Of a DNA stretch of 6,891 bases, positions 1-5,041 are shown in pieces; within the stretch, counting starts at the first letter, position 1; each line of letters starts with the position of its first letter. The DNA is from Steroidobacteraceae bacterium (lineage in GTDB: Bacteria > Pseudomonadota > Gammaproteobacteria > Steroidobacterales > Steroidobacteraceae): positions 1-6,891 of the forward strand of contig JALRHE010000127.1 in NCBI GenBank assembly GCA_023253235.1, given 5' to 3'. Position numbers and translations under genes: made by a program. The notes under the pieces were generated by a model, which was given only the letters and a program-made list of their open reading frames with translations, was not told the origin of the DNA and did not search any database.

Positions 1-470
1 AGGAGTGAGATCGTTCCACCGGGTTCGATGCCGTGCGCGGTGGCGAAGGCTTCGTTGACCAAGGCCTCGTTGGGTCGATGTGTCTCGGGCCAGCGCCCGG
101 CTCGCAAGGTCAGATCGTTGACCGTAGGACGTCGACCCTCCGGAAGAGATAGCAGTTGTGCAGTGACGGGCTCATCGACTGTCGGCAAGTCGATCAAGCC
201 GAAGCCCACCGTACGTGTTTCGATGGCGGCGACACCGGGAATGAGAGCCAGAAAGGGGGCCATGCTGTCGGGTGCCCTGACCAGGGACGTGGTCAGGTCG
301 GCCATTTTCGACTTTCGGTAGTAGTCGTCACGCGCCGATTCCAGCGAGGCATAAGTCCCGATGGACATGACGAAGATGGCGATCCCGCAGCCAAGTACCG
401 TTCCAGCAGCGATCGCCTGGATCCACAGTCGACGCAGATCGCGAAGCAATTTGTGATGGAGTGGGCTCAC
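1..470 (-). CDS. ABC transporter permease, FtsX/MacB type (N-terminal part)
   Basis: The 156 residues visible are the amino end of an inner-membrane ABC permease; the gene continues past the left edge. The start is GTG at 470-468, overlapping the ATPase stop as GTGA, so translation is probably coupled. A short basic N-terminus (HKLLRDLRRLW, residues 6-16) leads into one hydrophobic segment, about residues 17-38 (IQAIAAGTVLGCGIAIFVMS), and then an extracytoplasmic region containing RAGRWP (123-128), NEALVNEAFATAHGI and PGG, typical of the MacB-like periplasmic domain of FtsX-family permeases. The 'KLLRDLxRLxxQ...SLxSLExxRxxYY' opening resembles, from memory, a family of long two-FtsX-domain permeases of roughly 800 residues. 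Such permeases work with a LolD/MacB-type ATPase, which is the upstream gene here. The substrate cannot be told from this sequence; lipoprotein, lipid, peptide or drug export are all possible. Confidence 0.88.
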   Translation of the reverse strand, partial: MSPLHHKLLRDLRRLWIQAIAAGTVLGCGIAIFVMSIGTYASLESARDDYYRKSKMADLTTSLVRAPDSMAPFLALIPGVAAIETRTVGFGLIDLPTVDEPVTAQLLSLPEGRRPTVNDLTLRAGRWPETHRPNEALVNEAFATAHGIEPGGTISL

Positions 471-1183
471 CAGCGGACTTGGCTCGGCGCAACTCGCCGG
501 GCGTTGACCTCCACCGCGCGAATCATGCCGTCGGCAAAGTGAACGACACGATCGCCGATTCGGGCGATATCCGAGTTGTGGGTGATGAGCAGCGTCGTGG
601 TGCCGATAGTTTCATTGACGTGTAGCAACGATTCGAGCACTTTGACGCCGGTTGCCACATCGAGAGCGCCGGTCGGCTCATCGCAGAGCAGCACGGTCGG
701 ACGCTTCACGATCGCCCGAGCAATGGCGACACGTTGTTGTTCGCCGCCTGACAGCTGCGCCGGGAAGTGCGTAGTACGTTCCTTGAGTCCGACCAACTGC
801 AGAGCTTCGTCTGGCGACATCGGCGCGTCAGCGATCTCGCTCACCAATTCGACATTTTCGCGAGCGGTCAGACTCGCAATCAGGTTGTAGAACTGGAAGA
901 CGAACCCGACGTGGCGACGTCGGTACTCGGTCAGTGTGTCGTCGTCTGCCGTCGCCAGATCGAGATTACCGAAACACGCGCTACCGGAAGTCGGGCGGTC
1001 GAGACCACCTAGGATGTTCAGCAACGTCGATTTGCCTGAGCCTGAAGGTCCGAGCAGAACCAGCAGTTCACCTGGGGAAATCGTCAGGTCGAGACCGCGC
1101 AATGCGTGCACGGCAGCGGGCCCTGTGCCGTAGGACTTGCAGAGCCTTTCCAGGGCGAAGACTGGGGCCAGGGCGGGTTTCAT
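467..1183 (-). CDS. ABC transporter ATP-binding protein (MacB/LolD-like)
   Basis: A 238-residue cytoplasmic ATPase that powers the FtsX-type permease encoded directly downstream. All nucleotide-binding motifs are intact: Walker A GPSGSGKS (45-52), Q-loop Q97 in GFVFQFYNL, signature LSGGEQ (144-149), Walker B VLLCDEP (164-170) with catalytic E169, D-loop ALD (173-175) and H-loop H202 in ITHNSD. The 'VFQFYNLIASLTARENVE' stretch and the short length are typical of the LolD/MacB/FtsE-like subgroup that drives mechanotransmission permeases. ATG at 1183 is the only standard start near the conserved N-terminus, but no Shine-Dalgarno precedes it. Instead a 6-bp hairpin (1186-1202) lies 2 nt upstream, and the 3' end of tRNA-Glu lies 29 nt upstream. 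I see no separate promoter in that 29-nt spacer, so transcription may come through the tRNA gene. The 4-bp overlap with the permease indicates an operon. Confidence 0.95.
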   Translation of the reverse strand: MKPALAPVFALERLCKSYGTGPAAVHALRGLDLTISPGELLVLLGPSGSGKSTLLNILGGLDRPTSGSACFGNLDLATADDDTLTEYRRRHVGFVFQFYNLIASLTARENVELVSEIADAPMSPDEALQLVGLKERTTHFPAQLSGGEQQRVAIARAIVKRPTVLLCDEPTGALDVATGVKVLESLLHVNETIGTTTLLITHNSDIARIGDRVVHFADGMIRAVEVNARRVAPSQVRW

Positions 1184-1185
1184 GT

Positions 1186-1202
1186 GGCTGGTTTGACCAA
1201 CC
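1186..1202 (-). other. Small hairpin between tRNA-Glu and the ATPase start
   Basis: On the minus strand GGTTGG pairs with CCAGCC around a TCAAA loop (six pairs, one of them G-U). It ends 2 nt before the ATPase ATG and begins 10 nt after the encoded CCA of the tRNA. No T-run follows, so it is not a classical intrinsic terminator. It occupies the place of the ribosome binding site. It could modulate ATPase translation or assist tRNA 3' processing, or be chance; a stem this short is weak evidence. Confidence 0.35.
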
Positions 1203-1212
1203 CCCGATGAGG

Positions 1213-1288
1213 TGGCGCTCCTTACGGGATTCGAACCCGTGTTACAGCCTTGAGAGGGCTATGTCCTGGGCCTCTAGACGAAAGGAGC
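1213..1288 (-). tRNA. tRNA-Glu (anticodon CTC)
   Basis: A 76-nt tRNA gene on the minus strand. The acceptor arm GCTCCTT pairs with AAGGAGC (7 of 7), followed by discriminator G and an encoded CCA. The D-arm region GTCTAGAGGCCCAGGAC matches the characteristic bacterial tRNA-Glu sequence. The anticodon stem TAGCC/GGCTG (one T-G pair) closes loop CTCTCAA, giving anticodon CTC, which reads GAG. The T arm CGGGTTCGAATCCCG is perfect. E. coli tRNA-Glu carries TTC, so this is probably the second, GAG-reading isoacceptor. The mature 5' end lies about 27 nt downstream of the inferred transcription start, and the ATPase gene begins 29 nt beyond the CCA. Confidence 0.97.
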
Positions 1289-1320
1289 GTTGGGCCGAGT
1301 GATGACGTACCGAGGCGAGG

Positions 1321-1326
1321 TATTAT
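1321..1326 (+). promoter_or_regulatory. Possible -10 element for pcnB
   Basis: TATTAT on the plus strand is the mirror reading of the tRNA promoter -10; the heptamer TATTATA serves both directions. No convincing -35 is present (best candidate near 1299-1304, GTGATG). The start would fall near 1333, leaving a leader of about 32 nt before the TTG start of pcnB, long enough to contain the GGAA ribosome-binding candidate. Confidence 0.3.
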
Positions 1327-1349
1327 AGGCGCCCGCCACGATTGCTCAA
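1322..1349 (-). promoter_or_regulatory. Sigma-70-type promoter of tRNA-Glu
   Basis: Minus strand: -35 TTGAGC (1349-1344), a 16-bp spacer, and a perfect consensus -10 TATAAT (1327-1322). The start would fall near 1315, giving a leader of about 27 nt before the tRNA. The bases after the -10 are GC-rich, as is usual for stringently controlled stable RNA promoters. The ABC transporter genes could be read from the same promoter, since no terminator lies between them and the tRNA. Confidence 0.75.
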
Positions 1350-1351
1350 GC

Positions 1352-1355
1352 GGAA
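1352..1355 (+). promoter_or_regulatory. Weak Shine-Dalgarno that selects the TTG start of pcnB
   Basis: GGAA lies 9 nt before TTG at 1365. The only other upstream in-frame candidates back to the TAG at 1326-1328 are two ATT codons (1341, 1359); the second would leave just 3 nt of spacing. This supports TTG as the start. Confidence 0.4.
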
Positions 1356-1364
1356 CGCATTGCT

Positions 1365-2837
1365 TTGAATTCAAATCCTGCCTCCCCAGAGGCGACTCCT
1401 CGTCTCGCGCGCATCATCCCGCGTGATTCCCATCCTATCTCGCGCTCACGCATCTCACCCGATGCGTTGCGTGTCTTGTACCGACTGCGGGAGGCGGGCT
1501 TTCAGGCTTTCCTCGTCGGTGGCTGTGTGCGAGACCTCATGCTCGGCATCGAACCGAAAGACTTCGATGTCGCGACCGATGCGCTGCCAGAGCAAGTCAA
1601 AAAGCTCTTTCGCAACTGCCGCTTGGTGGGTCGTCGTTTCCGACTGGCTCACGTGTTTTTCGGTCGAGAGATCATCGAGGTGGCCACCTTCCGCGCCTCG
1701 AGTGCGCCGTCGCAGGCAGAGGAGCCGGTGGAGGTCGTCGACGACTTGATCGACGACGTCGAGTCGAGCGATGTCGCGGATGACACCGTGGACGCACACG
1801 ACATCCATGATTTCGATGAGAACCTCGAGCGTGTGGTCGATGACAGTGGGCGCATCCTGCGCGACAACGTCTACGGCAACATCGATGACGATGTATGGCG
1901 ACGAGATTTCACTTGCAACGCGCTGTACTACAACATCGCCGATTTCTCAGTGTGGGACTACTGCGGTGGTTTCGAGGATGTGCAGGCGCGTCGCTTGCGT
2001 CTGATCGGTGATCCCGAGACTCGTTACCGCGAAGATCCCGTGCGCATGCTGCGTGCCGCTCGCTTCGAAGCCAAGTTGGGTTTCGAGATCGAACCCGCGA
2101 CCGCCGAGCCGATCGGTCAGTTAGCAGAACTGCTCGCCGGAGTGCCGGCTGCGCGCTTGTTCGATGAGACCTTGAAGCTGTTTTTGACGGGCCACGGCGC
2201 GCGCAGCGTCGAGACCTTGCGCAACCGTGGTTTGCTTAAAGTCTTGTTGCCGAACGTTGGCGACTTCATCGAGCGATACCCGGATAGTCCGCCCGTGCGC
2301 ATGCTCATGCAGGCACTCGCCAACACCGATGCACGAGTGCAGGCCGACAAGCCCGTGACGCCGGGCTTCCTGTTCGCTGTGTTGCTCTATGGCCCGATCG
2401 GTCTCGAGATCGAGAAGGCGCCGCGTGAGCAATGGCACGACATCGCGACGATTCTCGATGCCGTCGATCGAGCTGTGACGGTCATTCATCGGCGAGTGGC
2501 GGTTCATCGCCGCTTCATCCTCGGCTTGCGTGACATGTTTGCCCTGCAGCCGCGCTTGGAGTCACCGCGCGGGCGTCGCGCCTTGCGCACCATGGAGCAT
2601 CCACGATTCCGGGCGGCCTTTGATCTGCTGCAACTGCGTTCGCAATTCGGTATGGCCGATGCCGCCATCGTCGAGTGGTGGTCGCGTATGCAGTCGGCGA
2701 ACCCGGAGCAGCGCGCGGCGATGGCCGAGAGCTTGGGTCGTGCGAGTGGTGCGGGTCCCGCCCGCAGCGGCGCGACACGTAGTCGCGGCGGACGACGTCG
2801 CGGACGAGGTGGTCGCGGTCGACGTAGCGGCGAGTGA
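1365..2837 (+). CDS. pcnB: Poly(A) polymerase I, with an acidic insertion
   Basis: A 490-residue class II nucleotidyltransferase that adds poly(A) to RNA 3' ends and so promotes their decay. Visible motifs: LVGGCVRD (50-57), metal-binding D66 and D68 in PKDFDVAT, the PAP-diagnostic stretch LFRNCRLVGRRFRLAHV (81-97) that separates it from CCA-adding enzymes, RRDFT with a third conserved Asp (D181), and YREDPVRMLRAARF (221-234). The helical C-terminal half includes EHPRFRAAFDLLQLR (411-425), also found in E. coli PcnB. The start is TTG, because homology begins near residue 17 (RIIPRDSHPISR) and no ATG exists upstream of the catalytic domain. Two features stand out: a loop of about 54 residues (111-164), very rich in Asp/Glu, where E. 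coli has about 21 residues, and an Arg/Gly-rich tail (466-488), probably RNA-binding, echoing the basic tail of the E. coli enzyme. First gene of a likely pcnB-folK-kinase operon. Confidence 0.96.
   Translation: MNSNPASPEATPRLARIIPRDSHPISRSRISPDALRVLYRLREAGFQAFLVGGCVRDLMLGIEPKDFDVATDALPEQVKKLFRNCRLVGRRFRLAHVFFGREIIEVATFRASSAPSQAEEPVEVVDDLIDDVESSDVADDTVDAHDIHDFDENLERVVDDSGRILRDNVYGNIDDDVWRRDFTCNALYYNIADFSVWDYCGGFEDVQARRLRLIGDPETRYREDPVRMLRAARFEAKLGFEIEPATAEPIGQLAELLAGVPAARLFDETLKLFLTGHGARSVETLRNRGLLKVLLPNVGDFIERYPDSPPVRMLMQALANTDARVQADKPVTPGFLFAVLLYGPIGLEIEKAPREQWHDIATILDAVDRAVTVIHRRVAVHRRFILGLRDMFALQPRLESPRGRRALRTMEHPRFRAAFDLLQLRSQFGMADAAIVEWWSRMQSANPEQRAAMAESLGRASGAGPARSGATRSRGGRRRGRGGRGRRSGE
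1734..1757 (+). repeat. Short GTCGAC-type repeats inside pcnB
   Basis: A perfect 12-bp palindrome GTCGTCGACGAC (1734-1745) is followed by a second copy of TCGACGAC (1738-1745 and 1750-1757, 12-bp period). It encodes the VDDLIDDV part of the acidic loop. This fits local duplication of Val/Ile-Asp-Asp codons as a way the insertion grew, though biased Asp coding alone could produce it. Confidence 0.4.
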
Positions 2838-2841
2838 CGCG

Positions 2842-3330
2842 GTGCTTTGGCACCCAGCCTACGTCGCGCTTGGCAGTAATCTCGGTGATTCGCGGGCTGC
2901 GGTAGAGCGCGCGATCATTGCGATATCGGGATTGCCCAAGACTCGATCTTGGCGTCGGTCAGCGCTGTATCGGACTGTGCCCTTCGGCCCGGTAAAGCAG
3001 GCCGATTTCATCAATGCCGTCGTCGGGGTGCTCACCCAAATGCCGCTGGAGGATTTCTTTGCGGCCTTGCAGCAGTTGGAGACGGAGCTCGGTCGGGCGC
3101 GGCGACACGAGCGCTGGGGCCCGCGCGAAATTGATCTGGATTTATTGGTCTACGGGCGCGAGAGTCGGGATTCGGAGTCGCGTAGATTGCCGCATCCTGG
3201 GATACCGGAGCGCGATTTCGTTCTGTATCCTTTGCGTGACGTCGCCGCCGATTTGTACATCCCCGGCTTGGGTCGTGTTCGCGAGCTAGCCGAGCGGGTT
3301 CCCGATCGAGGGGTGCAGCGTCTGGCTTGA
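2842..3330 (+). CDS. folK: 2-amino-4-hydroxy-6-hydroxymethyldihydropteridine pyrophosphokinase
   Basis: A 162-residue cytosolic HPPK. It transfers pyrophosphate from ATP to 6-hydroxymethyl-7,8-dihydropterin, the step before dihydropteroate synthase in folate synthesis. The fold opens with YVALGSNLGD (7-16). The family signature RWGPREIDLDLLVYG (91-105) carries the magnesium ligands D98 and D100 and the Arg at 95. LPHPGIPERDFVLYPL (116-131) holds the conserved His (118) and the Arg-rich loop region. Length matches the E. coli protein (about 159). I chose GTG at 2842, 4 nt after the pcnB stop, because the first beta strand starts almost immediately afterwards. A much longer in-frame opening back to 2530 is just the shadow of pcnB. 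A weak GGCGAG lies about 7 nt upstream, inside the pcnB tail, so translation is probably coupled to pcnB. Confidence 0.95.
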   Translation: MLWHPAYVALGSNLGDSRAAVERAIIAISGLPKTRSWRRSALYRTVPFGPVKQADFINAVVGVLTQMPLEDFFAALQQLETELGRARRHERWGPREIDLDLLVYGRESRDSESRRLPHPGIPERDFVLYPLRDVAADLYIPGLGRVRELAERVPDRGVQRLA

Positions 3331-3336
3331 GTGGTC

Positions 3337-3341
3337 GGGAG
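3337..3341 (+). promoter_or_regulatory. Shine-Dalgarno candidate for the deoxynucleoside kinase
   Basis: GGGAG lies 3 nt before ATG 3345. The spacing is short, but this is the best purine run near either candidate start. It favours ATG over the upstream TTG at 3327, which overlaps the folK stop as TTGA. Confidence 0.35.
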
Positions 3342-3344
3342 AAC

Positions 3345-4001
3345 ATGTCGGACGCCCCCAAACACCGCTTCGTTGTCATCGAGGGCCCCATCGGGGTCGG
3401 TAAGACGTCGTTGGCGCGCCGTTTGGCAGCGGTCTGGAACGCCGAGCTCATTCTGGAGCAAGCCGAGACCAACCCTTTTCTTGAGCGGTTCTATCGCGAC
3501 CCCATCGGCTCGGCGTTACCCGCGCAGTTGCACTTCCTGTTTCAGCGTACGCAGCAGTTGTCGGGTCTTCATCAAGACGACCTGTTCGCCTCGGTACGGG
3601 TTGCCGATTACCTGCTCGAAAAGGACAAGCTTTTCGCGCGAGTGACGCTCGATGATGCCGAGTTCAGTCTTTACGAGCAGGTATATGCGCGCATGGTGGT
3701 GAATCCGCCGAAGCCCGATCTCGTCATCTATCTGCAGGCGCCGGTGGATGTTTTGATGGAGCGCATCGCGAAGCGTCGAATCAAGGCCGAGCAATTGATC
3801 GAACGCGCCTATTTGGAAAAGTTGAACGAAGCTTACGCTCGGTTTTTCCACGACTATGATGGTGCGCCGACTTTGATCGTGAACGCCGCGACACTCGATC
3901 CTTTGTCACGCGAAGCCGATTTCAGCGAACTGCTCTTGGCGATCGAGCGTATGAAGCGTGGCAAGCTGTATTTCAATCCGCTGCGTCACGCAGCACTCTG
4001 A
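3345..4001 (+). CDS. Deoxynucleoside kinase family protein (deoxyadenosine/deoxyguanosine kinase type)
   Basis: A 218-residue P-loop kinase that phosphorylates deoxynucleosides for salvage to dNTPs; purine specificity is only inferred. FVVIEGPIGVGKTSLARRL (9-27) contains Walker A G14-T21. EQAETNPFLERFY (38-50) corresponds to the conserved glutamate region, and FLFQRTQQL (64-72) to the substrate-binding helix. VADYLLEKDKLFA (86-98) matches the 'ADY..' segment I recall from Bacillus Dgk rather than the DRS form of animal enzymes. PDLVIYLQAP (124-133) and the lid MERIAKRRIKAEQ (138-150) follow. The start ATG 3345 gives a normal N-terminus; TTG 3327 would add six residues. It lies 14 nt after folK in the same operon. 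In many beta- and some gammaproteobacteria this kinase sits between folK and panB; here panB is missing downstream. Confidence 0.88.
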   Translation: MSDAPKHRFVVIEGPIGVGKTSLARRLAAVWNAELILEQAETNPFLERFYRDPIGSALPAQLHFLFQRTQQLSGLHQDDLFASVRVADYLLEKDKLFARVTLDDAEFSLYEQVYARMVVNPPKPDLVIYLQAPVDVLMERIAKRRIKAEQLIERAYLEKLNEAYARFFHDYDGAPTLIVNAATLDPLSREADFSELLLAIERMKRGKLYFNPLRHAAL

Positions 4002-4044
4002 TTCTGTCTTCGCGACATTTCACTGCAAAGCCGTTGTGCGCGGC

Positions 4045-4083
4045 CTGCATCGGCCTCGGCTGATGGCGGATCCGCCGGTGCAG
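4045..4083. other. Hairpin-forming region between the kinase gene and panC
   Basis: CTGCATCGGC (4045-4054) pairs with GCCGGTGCAG (4074-4083): ten pairs including one G-U in RNA, with a 19-nt loop. The competing perfect 12-bp palindrome GGCGGATCCGCC (4065-4076) overlaps the right arm. No T-tract follows in either direction, so this is not a standard intrinsic terminator. It may protect the 3' end of the kinase mRNA or be the remnant of lost sequence. The rest of 4002-4162 shows no coding potential that I can support. Confidence 0.45.
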
Positions 4084-4162
4084 ACTGTCAAATCCTTGAC
4101 GCATCCAGCCTCCGAACACGGCTTCAGTTGATCGGACCTGTGCCGTTACGGATTGGTGACTC

Positions 4163-4171
4163 TGCTACGAT
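4163..4171 (+). promoter_or_regulatory. Extended -10 promoter candidate for panC
   Basis: TG-C-TACGAT is an extended -10 (TG at 4163-4164, hexamer 4166-4171). No recognisable -35 lies at 16-18 bp, which extended -10 promoters can tolerate. The start would fall at about 4178-4181, at or next to the panC ATG at 4181, where no Shine-Dalgarno is present. Confidence 0.4.
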
Positions 4172-4180
4172 GTGTTTCAA

Positions 4181-5041
4181 ATGCAACGGGTCAACTCGGT
4201 CGAACAACTGCGTCAGTCAGTAGCGGCATGGCGCGCCGCAGGTGATCGCATTGCCTTGGTGCCGACCATGGGCAATTTGCATGACGGACATATGGCGCTT
4301 TTCAGGCAGGCGTATAAGCATGCGAAGCGTCTGATCGTCAGCAGCTTCGTCAATCCGATGCAGTTTGGGCCGAGCGAAGATTACGAGCGTTACCCGCGCA
4401 CACCGGATGCTGACTCCGATATTTTGCGTCGATCCGGTTGCGATATTTTGTTCGTGCCTGAGGTCAACGAGGTTTATCCGCGAGGATTGGCGTTCGCAAC
4501 TCGCGTACAAGTTCCCGGTTTCAGCGAGATCCTCGATGGTGAGTTTCGACCTGGACACTTCGAGGGTGTCGCGAGTGTCGTGATGCGCCTCTTCAGTATG
4601 GTGCAACCCAACGTCGCCATTTTCGGTGAGAAGGATTATCAGCAATTACTGGTGATCCGGCGCATGGCAGCCGATTTGTTTCTTCCGGTCGAGATCGTCG
4701 GTTCTCCGACCGTGCGTGCGCCGGATGGCTTGGCCTTGAGTTCTCGCAATATCTATCTTTCCGAAGATGAGCGCGCCATCGCGCCGAAGCTCTACGAAGA
4801 GTTGCGCCGCGTCGCCGTGGCGATCGACACCGATGACGAATCGGCCAAAGATTTGCAGGCACTCGAAACCGAGGCTCGTCGCAATCTGCGCGCCTTGGGT
4901 TTCAAGGTCGAGTACTTCACCATCCGCAGTGCCAACACCCTGCTGACGCCGAGTCTCTCGGAATCAGAGCTGGTGATCCTCGTTGCAGCCCGCCTCGGGC
5001 GTGCGCGATTGATCGACAATACCCGCGCGACACGCCCCTAG
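4181..5041 (+). CDS. panC: Pantothenate synthetase (pantoate--beta-alanine ligase)
   Basis: A 286-residue cytosolic enzyme that joins pantoate and beta-alanine with ATP, via a pantoyl-adenylate, to make pantothenate, the coenzyme A precursor. Motifs: ALVPTMGNLHDGHM (25-38) with the HxGH pair H34/H37, SSFVNPMQFGPSEDYERYPRT (54-74), RPGHFEGVASVV (123-134), FGEKDYQQL (148-156) and the KMSKS-like region GLALSSRN (183-190). Length agrees with E. coli PanC (283). I prefer ATG 4181; GTG 4172 is in frame three codons earlier and cannot be excluded. Neither has a Shine-Dalgarno. The gene is separated from the upstream operon by about 180 nt and has its own promoter candidate. It ends tail to tail with queG, sharing CTAG. 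No panB or panD is seen in the window. Confidence 0.96.
   Translation: MQRVNSVEQLRQSVAAWRAAGDRIALVPTMGNLHDGHMALFRQAYKHAKRLIVSSFVNPMQFGPSEDYERYPRTPDADSDILRRSGCDILFVPEVNEVYPRGLAFATRVQVPGFSEILDGEFRPGHFEGVASVVMRLFSMVQPNVAIFGEKDYQQLLVIRRMAADLFLPVEIVGSPTVRAPDGLALSSRNIYLSEDERAIAPKLYEELRRVAVAIDTDDESAKDLQALETEARRNLRALGFKVEYFTIRSANTLLTPSLSESELVILVAARLGRARLIDNTRATRP
5038..5041. other. Shared CTAG: stop codons of panC and queG
   Basis: The palindrome CTAG supplies TAG to panC (5039-5041, plus strand) and TAG to queG (5040-5038, minus strand), so the convergent genes overlap by 4 bp. There is no room for a terminator between them, so each transcript must run into the other gene. Confidence 0.95.

Noticed and set aside
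28..542. Plus-strand open frames at the left edge
   Set aside because: They are antisense to a clear FtsX-type permease and the end of the ATPase, with no recognisable domain of their own.
1213..1288. tRNA-Glu as the attachment site of an integrated element
   Set aside because: No integrase, no repeated tRNA 3' fragment and no mobile genes are seen on either side within the window.
934..1302. Plus-strand open frame running across the ATPase start and the tRNA gene
   Set aside because: It crosses a convincing tRNA and is antisense to the ATPase; the composition is that of a shadow frame.
2530..2841. Long N-terminal extension of folK overlapping pcnB
   Set aside because: The extra 104 residues are a low-complexity frame-shifted reading of pcnB with no HPPK similarity. 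HPPK homology begins at the GTG at 2842.
3327..3344. TTG start of the kinase overlapping the folK stop (TTGA)
   Set aside because: Possible by coupling, but ATG 3345 has GGGAG just upstream and gives a normal family N-terminus, so I kept ATG. The difference is only six residues.
4084..4124. TTGACG at 4096-4101 as the -35 of a panC promoter
   Set aside because: No -10-like hexamer lies 16-18 bp downstream. The extended -10 at 4163-4171 is a better candidate.
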